From: Natronolimnobius sp. AArcel1
Lineage (GTDB): Archaea > Halobacteriota > Halobacteria > Halobacteriales > Natrialbaceae
Length of the DNA: 64,000 nucleotides
Direction: 5' to 3'
NCBI RefSeq assembly: GCF_011043775.1
Contig: NZ_JAAKXY010000005.1
Coordinates: forward strand, 248,001-312,000
The notes below the pieces were generated by a model that saw only the letters and a program-made list of their open reading frames with translations, was not told where the DNA came from and did not search any database. This document shows, piece after piece, positions 34,613 through 44,580 of the stretch (position 1 is the stretch's first letter; each line of letters begins with the position of its first letter). The position numbers and the translations under genes were made by a program.

Positions 34613-35797
34613 ATGAAGATCGATACGCGTATCGACCGTCGGATCAGAAACGAAACATCTGATCTGATCGTCCGTGATCGAGCGGTTCTCGATCCGACAG
34701 CCTGTCGAACCGATGTTCAAGATCGCGGACGGTACGTTGAGCGTTTGCTCGACGCGATAGAGCCCGTGTTCTCGGGTTCGACCCCACCGACATTGTACGT
34801 ATGGGGACCGAAAGGGGCTGGGAAGACGACGCTCATGACTGCCATCACCGGACGGCTTAACACGCTCAATGGCGATGGCGGTACCACGATGCACACGACG
34901 ACGCGAACAGCCCACCGACAACTGCCGCGCGTCGCTTCCGTCGACCTTCGGCAGATATCGAGCGAGTTTACGTTCTATCGGCGGGCGTTGATGTCTTTGC
35001 TTGGTCCTGAGGCTGTGCCATCAAACGGCGTGAGTACGGACGCGCTCCGGGACCGACTCGGTAAACGGCTCACTGCTAAGCCATCGTTCATCGTGATTGA
35101 CCATATAGACGATACAATGGGCCCATCAATGGAGACGGTCACACAGTGGCTCTCCCAGATCAAAGGCGAACATCCGTGGATAGGAATTGGGCGCACGAAC
35201 CCGGACGAACTTTGCGTGGATGTCCCTCGGATGGTTAAGATTCCAGCTTACAGGACCCATACGCTCGTCGACATACTCAGTTCACGGACCGAAGCCGGAC
35301 TCGCGCCGGATGCTGTCACACGTGAGCAACTACATGTGATCGCTGATTGGGCCCATGGTGATGCCCACGACGCAATCTCGGCGCTGTTCTCGGCGTCGCT
35401 CCTTGCCGAGTCGGCGGGGCGCGATCAACTCTTGGAAGACGACATCAGCGACGGGACTGAGGCGGTTCCATACCCTTCCTCAGCGCTTCACCGAGTCTTC
35501 ACACTTGAGGAGAGCCGACAGGAACTGTTGTATCAGTATCTCTCACTTCCGGAATCCCAGCGACGATCTATCGGCGATACCGCGAGTACGCTGGCTGACG
35601 CCGACTCTGTCGATTTCAAACAATCGACTGTTAGACGAGTGTTGTACGAACTTGCCGACAACAGGGTTCTCCGACGGGTAGAACACCGAGATCCAGATCA
35701 CAGCTACGGTCGCGGACGGGGGCGGCCCCCGAGTCATGTCGAACCGACGTTTCCGCCGCTCGTCTTTCGGGCGCTCTACTCGAGAAATGGGGGTTGA
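34613..35797 (+). CDS. Orc1/Cdc6-like AAA ATPase, divergent
   Basis: A 394-residue AAA protein with an N-terminal ATPase domain and a C-terminal winged helix. Walker A is GPKGAGKT (65-72); the Walker B-like strand is SFIVIDHID (158-166), where the usual acidic pair DE is replaced by DH. Sensor-1 region is WIGIGRTN. The fold order (LLDAI.P, GPKGAGKT, ADWAHGDAHDAISAL as the lid, and a wHTH with STVRRVLYELADNRVL) is that of Orc1/Cdc6. It starts 13 bases after ugpC with GCAGGA upstream, so it probably shares the operon. No origin-like repeats are evident; a regulatory role rather than replication initiation is a guess. Confidence 0.8.
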   Translation: MKIDTRIDRRIRNETSDLIVRDRAVLDPTACRTDVQDRGRYVERLLDAIEPVFSGSTPPTLYVWGPKGAGKTTLMTAITGRLNTLNGDGGTTMHTTTRTAHRQLPRVASVDLRQISSEFTFYRRALMSLLGPEAVPSNGVSTDALRDRLGKRLTAKPSFIVIDHIDDTMGPSMETVTQWLSQIKGEHPWIGIGRTNPDELCVDVPRMVKIPAYRTHTLVDILSSRTEAGLAPDAVTREQLHVIADWAHGDAHDAISALFSASLLAESAGRDQLLEDDISDGTEAVPYPSSALHRVFTLEESRQELLYQYLSLPESQRRSIGDTASTLADADSVDFKQSTVRRVLYELADNRVLRRVEHRDPDHSYGRGRGRPPSHVEPTFPPLVFRALYSRNGG

Positions 35798-36062
35798 TAT
35801 CCTCCACACGATGTACGGCGCGGTTTCCTCGCCGTTGTGGGAGTTTCAGACTACTTGACACGGATTGCTGTAATGACTTACCGACACAACTGCAGTACGC
35901 GTCGAGGTTCCACCAGAAATGACTGACGGCAGTCCGTATGAGTGTCTCCAGAGGCAACATTCCGTCTCGGTTGACGGTACTCGGGTTTGTGCGCTGTTCG
36001 TTGGAACTGCTTCGAGGACTGTGCTGATCACAAATGAAACACACCCGAGAGCAGTGTATCCG

Positions 36063-37169
36063 TTAGTCGTCACTGCGGACCGGTTCAAGAGACTGGCCCA
36101 GTTCTACGGGTCGATTCTGGTCGGACGATTCGAATATTGAATCAACAACGCGTTGTACGGCGATGCCTTCGGTGACCGTATTCTGGCCAGGGTGTTTCCC
36201 GGCGCGAACGCCCTCGAGGAATACAGATTGTTCGATACGATGCGTATTTTGCTGAGCGATGTCGATGTCACTCTCGATGAGATGGTCGGTCCCGTCGGAG
36301 CTCGTGTCGTAGATCGTTAATTCCTGCTCAGAGCCGTCGAGGCCAGGGCGAACACGTGCCCCTGCTTTGGTTCCGCGGATGAGGAATTCGTCGTTCGGTG
36401 GCCGGTTCGCCGCCCAGGCAACTTCGAGCGAGATGGTACGGCCGTTCGCACACCGAATAAATGCACTCACCGAATCGTCAACATTGAAGCTGTCAGGCCC
36501 TGCATCATCTCCGTACATCTCGAGGTAGGTATAGTCCTCGCGACCGCCGAACTGTGAGCGTGTTGCACCGGAGACATCGACGACTTCGGGAAACTCCATG
36601 AAGTGCAGTGCGAGATCGATCGCGTGAATCCCCAGATCAATGAGTGCCCCACCGCCCGCGACTGATTTTGTGGTGAACCACGAGCCACGACCTGGAATGC
36701 CACGTCTCCGAACGTAGTTTGCTTCGATGTGTGTTATCTCACCTAGTGTTCCCCGATCCTGGTACGCTTTCGCGACAGTGACTGCGTTACTAAACCGGTT
36801 ATTGAACCCGACCATACAGAACCCATCAGCCGCGGCCGCAGCGTCTGCGATACGGCGGGCACTCTCGAGGGAATGGGCGAGGGGTTTCTCGAGAAGGACG
36901 TCGAGTCCTGCCTCGAGTGCGCCGACAGCGTACTCCTCGTGGAACCGGTTTGGTGTTGTCACGATGACTGCATCAACTACGTCGTAGAAGTCTGCAGGTG
37001 TTTCGAACGTTTCGACGCCGTATGCCTCACGAAACTCGTCGCGGGCAGTCTCGTCAATATCGAGTCCAGCAGTGAGGTTTGCACCGAGTTCTACAAGTTG
37101 GTCCGCATGGTGGCAGCCGATGTTGCCCAATCCAACGAGGCCGACTCGCGCTTGAGTAGGTGCGTTCAT
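36063..37169 (-). CDS. Gfo/Idh/MocA family oxidoreductase
   Basis: A 368-residue NAD(P)-dependent oxidoreductase. The N-terminal Rossmann motif is GLVGLGNIGCHHADQL, the catalytic Lys lies in LLEKPLAH (EKP motif), and the C-terminal domain has GGGALIDLGIHAIDLALHFM with the conserved Asp/His pair. Members oxidise sugars, inositols or sugar acids. It is on the same strand as the downstream-read Opp operon, but separated by about 330 bases. A role in converting the imported carbohydrate is likely by context. Confidence 0.88.
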   Translation of the reverse strand: MNAPTQARVGLVGLGNIGCHHADQLVELGANLTAGLDIDETARDEFREAYGVETFETPADFYDVVDAVIVTTPNRFHEEYAVGALEAGLDVLLEKPLAHSLESARRIADAAAAADGFCMVGFNNRFSNAVTVAKAYQDRGTLGEITHIEANYVRRRGIPGRGSWFTTKSVAGGGALIDLGIHAIDLALHFMEFPEVVDVSGATRSQFGGREDYTYLEMYGDDAGPDSFNVDDSVSAFIRCANGRTISLEVAWAANRPPNDEFLIRGTKAGARVRPGLDGSEQELTIYDTSSDGTDHLIESDIDIAQQNTHRIEQSVFLEGVRAGKHPGQNTVTEGIAVQRVVDSIFESSDQNRPVELGQSLEPVRSDD

Positions 37170-37501
37170 TCAATCCTCCGGCGCCCGTTCGAGTTTGTGA
37201 TCACGTTCGAATGCGACTTCGAGGATGCGTTCGTGGAGCGACCGACGGACTTTGCCATAATTTGTACACTGTGGTGGTAGTTTGTCTCTGTCATGGTATC
37301 TCTTGTATCAGTAAACAAGTCTGTAATTCACGATATAATATGTCGATGGCTACTATTTAGTCTTTCGGGCCAGTACCCTATTCCCAACCACCGTGTATAC
37401 TGATCATGGGGCTTCGCTTTGAGTTCCAGAGGTCGGTTTGGTTCAGGCTCGTGGCAATCCTGTCCGGTACACTTATGCAACGTTCAGTTCTTGCTTGGTG
37501 T

Positions 37502-37690
37502 ATGAAACGGTATTTGTTCTTTTTCTGCGTAGTACTCCTTGTACTGCTTGCGTTTAGCGCACCGTTTGTCGAACCGGGAAGCGGTGAATTCGTTGTCTTC
37601 GTGCTGAGCCTCGTGTTCATTGGTGCAACATTCATTGGAATTGCACTTCTCTCGCGTCTCGAATCGGATCCGTTTGACCGACTATTCTAG
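37502..37690 (+). CDS. Small two-span membrane protein, 62 residues
   Basis: The product starts MKRYLFFFCVVLLVLLAFSA and has two hydrophobic spans (about 4-22 and 31-50), with a polar C-terminus. ATG 37502 is preferred because a TATA-like ACTTATGC lies about 28 bases upstream. A longer frame to 37406 adds a basic stretch with no promoter support. It runs convergent with the Opp ATPase gene. I do not recognise a family. Confidence 0.5.
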   Translation: MKRYLFFFCVVLLVLLAFSAPFVEPGSGEFVVFVLSLVFIGATFIGIALLSRLESDPFDRLF

Positions 37691-37752
37691 CCGGCCTCAC
37701 AGCGAACACGGATCAAAATTGGACCGCACGACGCACCGCTTTTCAAGAGCGA

Positions 37753-38859
37753 TCAGTCGTCGGCTGTCCCCTCAGTATCCGTTACGTGATCAGCGTCGAG
37801 TTCATCATCAACGATTGAATCGCTCTCCCAGTAGTCGTGCTCTGGCTGCTGGCGGAAGCAACTCACCTGATGGTCAGTATCGTCGGCGACAAGTTCCGGA
37901 CGAGCGTTGCGACATGCCTCGCGGGCCTCCGGACAGCGAGTATGGAATCGACAGCCCGACGGCGGATTCACTGGATCCGGAATGTCAATGCTTCGAATCG
38001 GCGGAGACTCCGCCTCAGCAGTGCCATCCATGTCCGCAGTTGCCCACTTCAACACTTTCGTGTAGGGATGTTGCGGGTTGCCGATCACCTCTTCAGGCGT
38101 TCCGAGCTCGACGATTTCACCGAGGTACATCACTCCGATTCGTCCGCCGGACTGACCCGCAAGGTACCGCGCGTTCGAGAGGTTGTGAGATATAAATAGG
38201 AACGAAGTGCCAAACTGTTCCTGGAGTTCGAGCATGAGATCCATCATCTCGACGCGCAGGGAGACATCGAGTGCTGAGACGGCCTCGTCGGCCAGAATCA
38301 GGTCGGGATTCATAAACAGCGCTCGAATCAACGCACAGCGCTGTTTTTCTCCGCCAGAGAGTTGATGTGGATATCGCTGGGCATAATCCTCTGGTGGTGT
38401 CATCCCAACGTGCTCGAGCATACCAATCACTCGATCTCGGCGGTCATTCGCGTTCAGGTCATCCCGCCATCGTTTGAGTGGTGCCTCGAGACTAGCGAGG
38501 ATTGGGCGGTTCGGGTTGAGTGATGCGCCAGGGTCTTGATGAATAATCTGGAGCGATTTTCGAATCTCGTCCCACGAAATGTCCGGGTCACGTCCGTCTT
38601 TCGCGGCCCAGACATCTTGCCCACGGTAACTGACCGTTCCACCAGTCGGACGTTGTAGCGCAATTGCAGTCTTGCCGAGAGTAGTTTTTCCGCACCCGGA
38701 CTCTCCGACCAGTGCAACGACGTCGTTCTCTTCAATCTCGAGGTCGACGCCGTCAACGGCGCTGACGGAGTCTGGCTCGGATCGACTTAGCAGTCCAGCG
38801 TTCCCCTTCTCGAAGTGAACATCCACGTTCGAGAGGGTAACGACTGGCTCCTCATGCAT
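37753..38859 (-). CDS. oppF: Oligopeptide-type ABC transporter ATP-binding protein (OppF-like)
   Basis: A 368-residue ATPase with Walker A GESGCGKT, signature LSGGEKQRCALIRAL, Walker B LILADEAVSALD (degenerate Glu position kept), H-loop FISHNLS and the C-terminal Fe-S/oligopeptide domain with Cys-rich CRFHTRCPEAREACRNA. The ATG at 38859 (MHEEPVV) overlaps the preceding oppD stop by eight bases. The long upstream frame is not needed. With OppD it energises the permease pair. Confidence 0.88.
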   Translation of the reverse strand: MHEEPVVTLSNVDVHFEKGNAGLLSRSEPDSVSAVDGVDLEIEENDVVALVGESGCGKTTLGKTAIALQRPTGGTVSYRGQDVWAAKDGRDPDISWDEIRKSLQIIHQDPGASLNPNRPILASLEAPLKRWRDDLNANDRRDRVIGMLEHVGMTPPEDYAQRYPHQLSGGEKQRCALIRALFMNPDLILADEAVSALDVSLRVEMMDLMLELQEQFGTSFLFISHNLSNARYLAGQSGGRIGVMYLGEIVELGTPEEVIGNPQHPYTKVLKWATADMDGTAEAESPPIRSIDIPDPVNPPSGCRFHTRCPEAREACRNARPELVADDTDHQVSCFRQQPEHDYWESDSIVDDELDADHVTDTEGTADD

Positions 38860-39925
38860 CGGTCTCACCTCCGCGCTCAGTGTCACCGGTGTCAAACGGG
38901 AGTGCATCGGTTGCATCTTCCCAGTGGTGGCAGGCAACGCGGTGACCGTTGCTGTCGATTGCATCGAGGGGCGGATCGTCAGACTCACAGGTTACATCCG
39001 ACAGTGGGCATCGCGGGTGATACGAACACCCCTCCGGAATGTTCACTGGGTCAGGGCTCGAGCCCTCGATCGGCCGCATTTCGTCGAGATCAATCTCGAG
39101 GTTGGGGACGGCTTTTAGCAACGCTCGAGTATAGGGGTGATCAGGGTCGTCGATTGTCTCGGCCGGTCCAACTTCGACGAACTCAAAGGCATAGAGGACG
39201 GCGAGTCGATCGGCCAGTCCAGCTACCAGCGGCAAGTCGTGCGTGATGAAGACGATGGTCAACGCGTACTTCGACTGCAGGTCACGCAGCAAGCTAAGGA
39301 TCGACCGTTGCATCAAGAGGTCGAGTGCGGCGGTTGGTTCGTCCATCACGAGCACATCTGGCTCGAGAACGAGGCTGAGTGCGATCAACGCCCGCTGTTT
39401 CATGCCACCGGAGAGTTCGTGTGGATACGACTCGAGGATTCGGTCGGGGTCAAGGTAGACATCGGCAAGGAGTTCGCGCGCACGTTCCATCCCTGCCTCC
39501 ACATCTGCATTGTGAGCTTCGAGCGTTTCGACGAAGTGGCCGCCGACTGCCATCGTCGGGTTGAACGAGTTCAATGCCCCTTGGAACACCATTGAAATCT
39601 CTTCCCAGCGGACGTCTCGAAGTGCCGATCCCTCGAGTTCGAGGATGTCGATCACGTCGCCGTCGGCAGTGTGGTAGTCGATCTGTCCGCTGGCGACGCC
39701 AGGATCGACAACGGCGTTGAGGAGTGAGTCTGCGAACATCGATTTTCCGCTGCCGGATTCCCCGACGATGCCGAGGATTTCCTCACGATGCACGTCGATA
39801 TCAACGTCGTTGAGGACGTGTGAAACGCCTCGGTCCATCCCGAACGTTACCGAGAGGTTTCGCGCCTCGATAATGACGTCGGTTTCCTGTTCGTCAGGTG
39901 TGGCAATTGTTTCTGTCGCTGTCAT
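38852..39925 (-). CDS. oppD: Oligopeptide-type ABC transporter ATP-binding protein (OppD-like)
   Basis: A 357-residue ATPase: Walker A GESGSGKSM, Q-loop MVFQGALNSFNP, signature LSGGMKQRALIALSL, Walker B VLVMDEPTAALD and H-loop FITHDLPLV. The C-terminal region has the OppD Cys motif CSYHPRCPLSDVTC. The ATG at 39925 overlaps the oppC stop by four bases. Confidence 0.9.
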   Translation of the reverse strand: MTATETIATPDEQETDVIIEARNLSVTFGMDRGVSHVLNDVDIDVHREEILGIVGESGSGKSMFADSLLNAVVDPGVASGQIDYHTADGDVIDILELEGSALRDVRWEEISMVFQGALNSFNPTMAVGGHFVETLEAHNADVEAGMERARELLADVYLDPDRILESYPHELSGGMKQRALIALSLVLEPDVLVMDEPTAALDLLMQRSILSLLRDLQSKYALTIVFITHDLPLVAGLADRLAVLYAFEFVEVGPAETIDDPDHPYTRALLKAVPNLEIDLDEMRPIEGSSPDPVNIPEGCSYHPRCPLSDVTCESDDPPLDAIDSNGHRVACHHWEDATDALPFDTGDTERGGETDA

Positions 39926-41097
39926 AGTCCTTTGTTCACTGACATAGAGTCTGTTTCTGCGTCGCTATCGCTTGTGCTACTTCCACCAGCATCGTGATTT
40001 GTCTTCATGTGTTTCGCTCGAACTCGTGGGTTGAAGACACGATCGAGTGCTTGAGAGAGCAATAACAGTGCGAACGACAGCAAGATGATCGCGATCATTG
40101 GGACGATCAGCCAGTGGGCTGCATCCCACGAGTGCATCGCACCGCCGGTACTGTAGGCTCTGTTCAATGTCAGCCCCCAGTTCGCACCGGTCACCGGGAG
40201 AACGCCGAGGAAGTACAGTCCAACGGACGCGTAGATAACACCGCGAGCGTGGCCGACCATACTAACGAGAATATACGGCATCAGGTTCGGCGTCACGTCT
40301 TTGAGCATAATCGTCCGTCTCGAGATCCCCATCGTTCGGGAGGCTTCCACATACTCGACGTCCCGCAGCGTAAGCACCTGCGAGCGGATCGAGCGGGCGA
40401 GGCCTGCCCAGGCTGTCAGCGACAGCAAGACGCCGATTGTCACTGGATGGGATGGTTCAACGGCGGCCGCGAGAACGATCAACAACGGGAGACCGGGGAT
40501 CGTCATCGCGATGTCGGATACGGTCATCAACGCCTGGTCAACGTTTCCGCCGATGTAGCCCGAACCGACGCCGACGATCGTCGCGACGGTCGTCGCGAAG
40601 ACCGCCCCTGCGGTGATCATAATCAACATCATCGGTGTCGCGTGGACTGTCAACGAGACGATATCCTGTCCGTTCCCGTCGGTTCCAAGCGGATGCTCGA
40701 GTGTCTCAAAGGGGCCAAGCAGGTTTGGTCCCTGATTGACCTGTGGAGCGTCGACGAGGACAACCCCAGCTGTCGCCATCAGTACGTACCCGAGTAACAG
40801 AGCCAGTCCAACGAGTGCCCGCCAGTCTTGCCGAAGCACACGCGCGGGTGATGCGATCCAGCGATCGTAGATCACTTTTGCCCGCTCCTGTCTACTCATC
40901 GTCGTTCCGCTTGCACTCGAGAAGGCAGCGATTGGTGACTCCGTTCTCCCACCATCAGGAAGTGGACGATCGGCATCGGACTCGGTCGTGCTCGCTGAAT
41001 CGTCACCGAGCAGATGCTCGAGATCACCGGTGGCTTCTCGATTGCTCGAGTCGTCTGTCTGTGGTTGTGATTGTCCGTTCTGGTCAGTAGGTTTCAC
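39922..41097 (-). CDS. oppC: Oligopeptide-type ABC transporter permease (OppC-like)
   Basis: A permease of about 391 residues with a long, polar, acidic N-terminal tail (about 85 residues), then the OppC core with FETLEHPLGTDGNGQDIVS, GVGSGYIGG and the EA-loop EYVEASRTMGISRRTIMLKD. GTG at 41097 is preferred, since GGAGGTGA lies five bases upstream; other in-frame GTGs at 41106 and 41121 are possible. It overlaps the OppB end by about 14 bases. Confidence 0.87.
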   Translation of the reverse strand: MKPTDQNGQSQPQTDDSSNREATGDLEHLLGDDSASTTESDADRPLPDGGRTESPIAAFSSASGTTMSRQERAKVIYDRWIASPARVLRQDWRALVGLALLLGYVLMATAGVVLVDAPQVNQGPNLLGPFETLEHPLGTDGNGQDIVSLTVHATPMMLIMITAGAVFATTVATIVGVGSGYIGGNVDQALMTVSDIAMTIPGLPLLIVLAAAVEPSHPVTIGVLLSLTAWAGLARSIRSQVLTLRDVEYVEASRTMGISRRTIMLKDVTPNLMPYILVSMVGHARGVIYASVGLYFLGVLPVTGANWGLTLNRAYSTGGAMHSWDAAHWLIVPMIAIILLSFALLLLSQALDRVFNPRVRAKHMKTNHDAGGSSTSDSDAETDSMSVNKGL

Positions 41098-42097
41098 TGT
41101 CCTCACCTCCGCTTTCTGCACGTGGATCTATCTTGCCGTAGGTCAGGTCGGCAATGAACACGGCGATGACGACGCCGAGGGTGATGATGAGGAACGCACC
41201 CATCATTACTGGGTAGTCGCCGCGTTCGATCGCTTGGAACATGTAGTAGCCGACGCCGGGATAGGCGAAGATTTCCTCGATAATGATCGAGCCGCCGAAG
41301 ACGAAGCCGAACGCAATCATCAGGCCGGTGTACATCGGCAAGATTGCATTGCGAGCGACGTATCGCAGGGCGATTCGACGTTCGGAAAGGCCCCGGAGTC
41401 GAGCAACGCGCATGTAGTCTTCGCCCAAGACCTGAATGCTGTTGCCTCGCATCGACAGTGCAACGCCGCCGAATCCGGTGATCACAATCGAAATGATCGG
41501 GAGTGCTCCGTGGTGGAGCACGCTTCCGAGGTACTCGGGGCTGAAACCGGCGGCGATGTCGTAGTTGACTCGTCCACGTGTTGGGAAGAGCTCAAACCCG
41601 TAGCCGAGGAAATACACGAGTAACAACGCGGCGATGTAGTTTGGCGTCGAATTGAGTAGCAGCGAGATGACGGTCGATCCGACGTCGAAGCGACTGCCTT
41701 CCCAGTAGGCCATCACCGAACCGAGCGCAACTCCGATCAGGAACATGAGGAACGTTGCAACGGACATATAAAACACCGTCCAGGGCAACGCCGGAAAGAG
41801 TACGTCGGCAACAGGCTGGCTGAGCCACATGGATTCTCCCAGATCCGCTTGCAGGAGACTCACCATGTACTCGACGTACTGTTGCCAGAGCGGTTCCTCT
41901 GGGTTGACGTTCGTGTAAGCCTCGACGAGGTTGTTGATCTGTTCCTGGTCGATGTCGCCGGATTGCTCCTGGCGAAGTTGTGTCCGAAGGTGATCGACCG
42001 GACCGCCTGGTAAATACCGGATCAGTACGAACGACAGCGTCATCACTGCGAACACAGTGAACAACGCTTGGATTGTTCGCTTTGCGTAGTAATGCAT
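41084..42097 (-). CDS. oppB: Oligopeptide-type ABC transporter permease (OppB-like)
   Basis: A 337-residue permease with six spans, the first starting MHYYAKRTIQALFTVFAVMT. OppB landmarks are LIRYLPGGPVDHL, then QPVADVLFPALPWTV and the EA-loop EDYMRVARLRGLSERRIALR. It lies 21 bases after the substrate-binding protein gene on the same strand and heads the permease pair. Confidence 0.9.
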   Translation of the reverse strand: MHYYAKRTIQALFTVFAVMTLSFVLIRYLPGGPVDHLRTQLRQEQSGDIDQEQINNLVEAYTNVNPEEPLWQQYVEYMVSLLQADLGESMWLSQPVADVLFPALPWTVFYMSVATFLMFLIGVALGSVMAYWEGSRFDVGSTVISLLLNSTPNYIAALLLVYFLGYGFELFPTRGRVNYDIAAGFSPEYLGSVLHHGALPIISIVITGFGGVALSMRGNSIQVLGEDYMRVARLRGLSERRIALRYVARNAILPMYTGLMIAFGFVFGGSIIIEEIFAYPGVGYYMFQAIERGDYPVMMGAFLIITLGVVIAVFIADLTYGKIDPRAESGGEDSETY

Positions 42098-42118
42098 AGA
42101 TGGCGGATACTCTCACTG

Positions 42119-43906
42119 TTACTCTTGTCGTTGCAACTCGCCCTCGCGAACGAGATACCAAGCCGGGAACGGAATCTGCATTATCGATTCGTCTGTGTCC
42201 GGAATGTCCCAGTCGTGGGTCGTCATCACTGCTTGGTCAAGTTTCTCTGCAACTGGAATTATCGGCAGCGACTGATTGTACGCGAACGCAATCTCTTGAA
42301 TTAGTTGATGCTCTTCATCCTCATCGTGTGTGCGCTCGAGTTCGGTGAGCGCCTCGTCGAAGTCGAACTCCTCGGATTCGCCATCGGGGTCATCGAGCGC
42401 CGGCACGTCGAAGTCTGTTGGCGCGTCATTATGATTTTGCGGAATGCTGCCGACAACCTGGTCGTTCCACGCTTCATATGGATGGCCGGTTGCACCGTAG
42501 AAGTCAGCGGCGATTTCGAAGTCGCCGCTATCCCAGTCGTCGGCCCAGTAGGCGTCGTCGTCACGAGCGCGCAGTTCCGAGTCGAATCCGAACTCCTCGA
42601 GGTGCTGGGCAACGGTCTCGAGTCCGTCGATCCAGTCGCTGAACCCTGCTGGTCCACGAATCTCGACTGAAAATGGCTCGCCATCGTCGTCGAGCCATTG
42701 GTCGTCATCATCGCGTTCGTAGCCGGCCTCTTGCATGAGCTCTTCTGCACGGTCCGTATCCTGGCTGTAGTCGGTGAAATCGTCGAGAACGTCCTCTAGG
42801 TACTCCTCTTCGTGAAGTTCTGCGAGCCCCGTCGGGTGAGAGACTCCCTCGTAAACCGGTCCGCCAGCATTCTGTGCGACATCCTCCTGATCGATCGCAA
42901 ATGCAATCGCTTGTCGAACGCGAACGTCCTGAAACCGCTCGTGGCTGTGCTGTGGATAGATGGCGAGCCCTTCGTTTGCCGGAATCAACCACACTTCCAC
43001 GTGATCTGGGAACCCCTCGAGGACGTGTTCCGGGATGAACAGCGTCGAAAAGCCATCGAGTTCGTCCTCGATGAATCCTTGCCAGCGCGCTTCGTTATCT
43101 GGGAAGTGATAGAACGCGTACCCAGCGAAATTCAGCTCGTCCGTATGTGGGTACTCCTCGAACACGTCGAAATACGCCGCTTCGGGATTGGCTTCCGAAA
43201 ACGCGAACGGACCGTTCCCGACGGGTTCGTCGGGGGCAAAATCGAGGAGTTCCCCGAGGTGTTCGTCATGCTCGTCCGACTCGAGTTCGGTGTCCTCGAG
43301 TGGATCGAGGTACTCCTCGTAGACATCTGCTTTCGTATCGATCTGGAACTCGAGGAGAACGTTCTCGAACAATGCCGGGTTGACGTCGCCATCGAAACTG
43401 AAGTACAGCGTGTGGTCATCTTCAATTTCGATTTCGTCAACATATCGCCAGATGTTCGAATCACCGAAGCCGTGATGATACTCGAGTCGGAACTTCGTGT
43501 AGACGTCTTCTGCGGTGAGTTCGTCCCCATCGTGCCAGACGTAGTTCTCGTTGAGAAAGAGGCGAAGTCCGTCCTCGTCAACTTCCCAGTCGTCACCGAT
43601 TAGCGGCCGGAAATCGTCTGTCTCCGGCTCGTACTGGAATAGCTGGTCGGTCGCCATCTCCATCATATCTGCATCGTAGCTCGTTGGATTGTATGGATTA
43701 AATTGCACCTGATCGGGTTGATCCCACGCTGGAATTCTAAAGTACCGTTCGTCCCCGTTTCCACCTGTTCCCCCTTCCTCACCGGCCGGCTCTTCGTCTG
43801 AACAGCCGGCAAACCCGGCGGCAAGTCCGGCTGCTCCAACTGCATGGAGGAGTCGACGGCGCGAAACTGGTGAGTCATTCGACTGGCGCTTGGTATTACT
43901 CGGCAT
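42119..43906 (-). CDS. Oligopeptide-type ABC substrate-binding lipoprotein
   Basis: A 595-residue family-5 binding protein. A Tat leader (SRRRLLHAVGAAGLAAG) ends in lipobox FAGC; the mature protein begins with an acidic, Gly-rich linker. The core has VRQAIAFAIDQEDVAQ and GFSDWIDGLETVAQHLE, typical of DppA/OppA folds. Similar binding proteins in haloarchaea take peptides, but also oligosaccharides. The neighbouring TrmB regulator, ThuA-like protein and Gfo/Idh/MocA enzyme favour a sugar here. The start is ATG 43906. Confidence 0.88.
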   Translation of the reverse strand: MPSNTKRQSNDSPVSRRRLLHAVGAAGLAAGFAGCSDEEPAGEEGGTGGNGDERYFRIPAWDQPDQVQFNPYNPTSYDADMMEMATDQLFQYEPETDDFRPLIGDDWEVDEDGLRLFLNENYVWHDGDELTAEDVYTKFRLEYHHGFGDSNIWRYVDEIEIEDDHTLYFSFDGDVNPALFENVLLEFQIDTKADVYEEYLDPLEDTELESDEHDEHLGELLDFAPDEPVGNGPFAFSEANPEAAYFDVFEEYPHTDELNFAGYAFYHFPDNEARWQGFIEDELDGFSTLFIPEHVLEGFPDHVEVWLIPANEGLAIYPQHSHERFQDVRVRQAIAFAIDQEDVAQNAGGPVYEGVSHPTGLAELHEEEYLEDVLDDFTDYSQDTDRAEELMQEAGYERDDDDQWLDDDGEPFSVEIRGPAGFSDWIDGLETVAQHLEEFGFDSELRARDDDAYWADDWDSGDFEIAADFYGATGHPYEAWNDQVVGSIPQNHNDAPTDFDVPALDDPDGESEEFDFDEALTELERTHDEDEEHQLIQEIAFAYNQSLPIIPVAEKLDQAVMTTHDWDIPDTDESIMQIPFPAWYLVREGELQRQE

Positions 43907-44580
43907 ACTCCAACACAACCGTTGATCTATCGTTAAATAAAGATTATGGTGGGTGACATCCTCCCCGGTACAGTAGACAAAATGCCCTTTTCAGTGTGTA
44001 TAGGGCTCGAGACGTACCTTTATGATCATCTCTCACTGTATTTTGTACGCTCTGTGTCATCGGTGGGCCACGGCAATGATTGATGGCTACTCGAATCTGT
44101 GTAATTTCTTTTCTTTCCCGTGAATTCGCCTTTCAGTCGTCGACTTCCGCAGGATCTCGAGAATATACCAGTGCAATAGTTTACACTGGTACACTCGTAA
44201 TTAGCTGTGTCTCTATTACGAGTGGCGAGATACCAATTAACATGAATTCTATACTGAGACGGGTATTCAAAACGATTTATCACAACATAGTCGTCGGCCA
44301 ATTGATTATTGTGTCGATGTTCGATGTCAAAATAAGTGGTGAAATTTTGCTTCGCAGATTATATTTTGTTGTCTGGCCACCTGTATCAGGGAGTTCACAT
44401 CACTGGTTGGCAATCTATCTACACAACTTTCAAAATGCTGCTCAATATGTAGTATCGATTGTAGATAACTCAGCGCCAACTAACAGAACTGGCTATGGAT
44501 GACTCAGACAGTTAACCCCTGCCAATTATCACTTTTCCTCGAGCGACCGTTCAGTTCGACAGAGGGCGTATCACAGCAAA
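43907..44580. other. AT-rich intergenic region of about 670 bases
   Basis: The region holds the promoter side of the Opp operon and the downstream side of the TrmB gene. A plus-strand frame of 140 codons (44080-44502) is open but has basic, non-haloarchaeal composition, no ribosome site and no family I recognise. The sequence is far more AT-rich than the genes on either side and could be imported or decayed. Confidence 0.4.

Noticed and set aside
35919-36140. Plus-strand frame of 73 codons after the Orc1/Cdc6-like gene
   Set aside because: It overlaps the end of the oxidoreductase gene on the other strand and matches nothing I know; possible but unsupported.
44080-44502. Plus-strand frame of 140 codons
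   Set aside because: It is in an AT-rich stretch, has basic, non-haloarchaeal composition and no ribosome site; open by chance.
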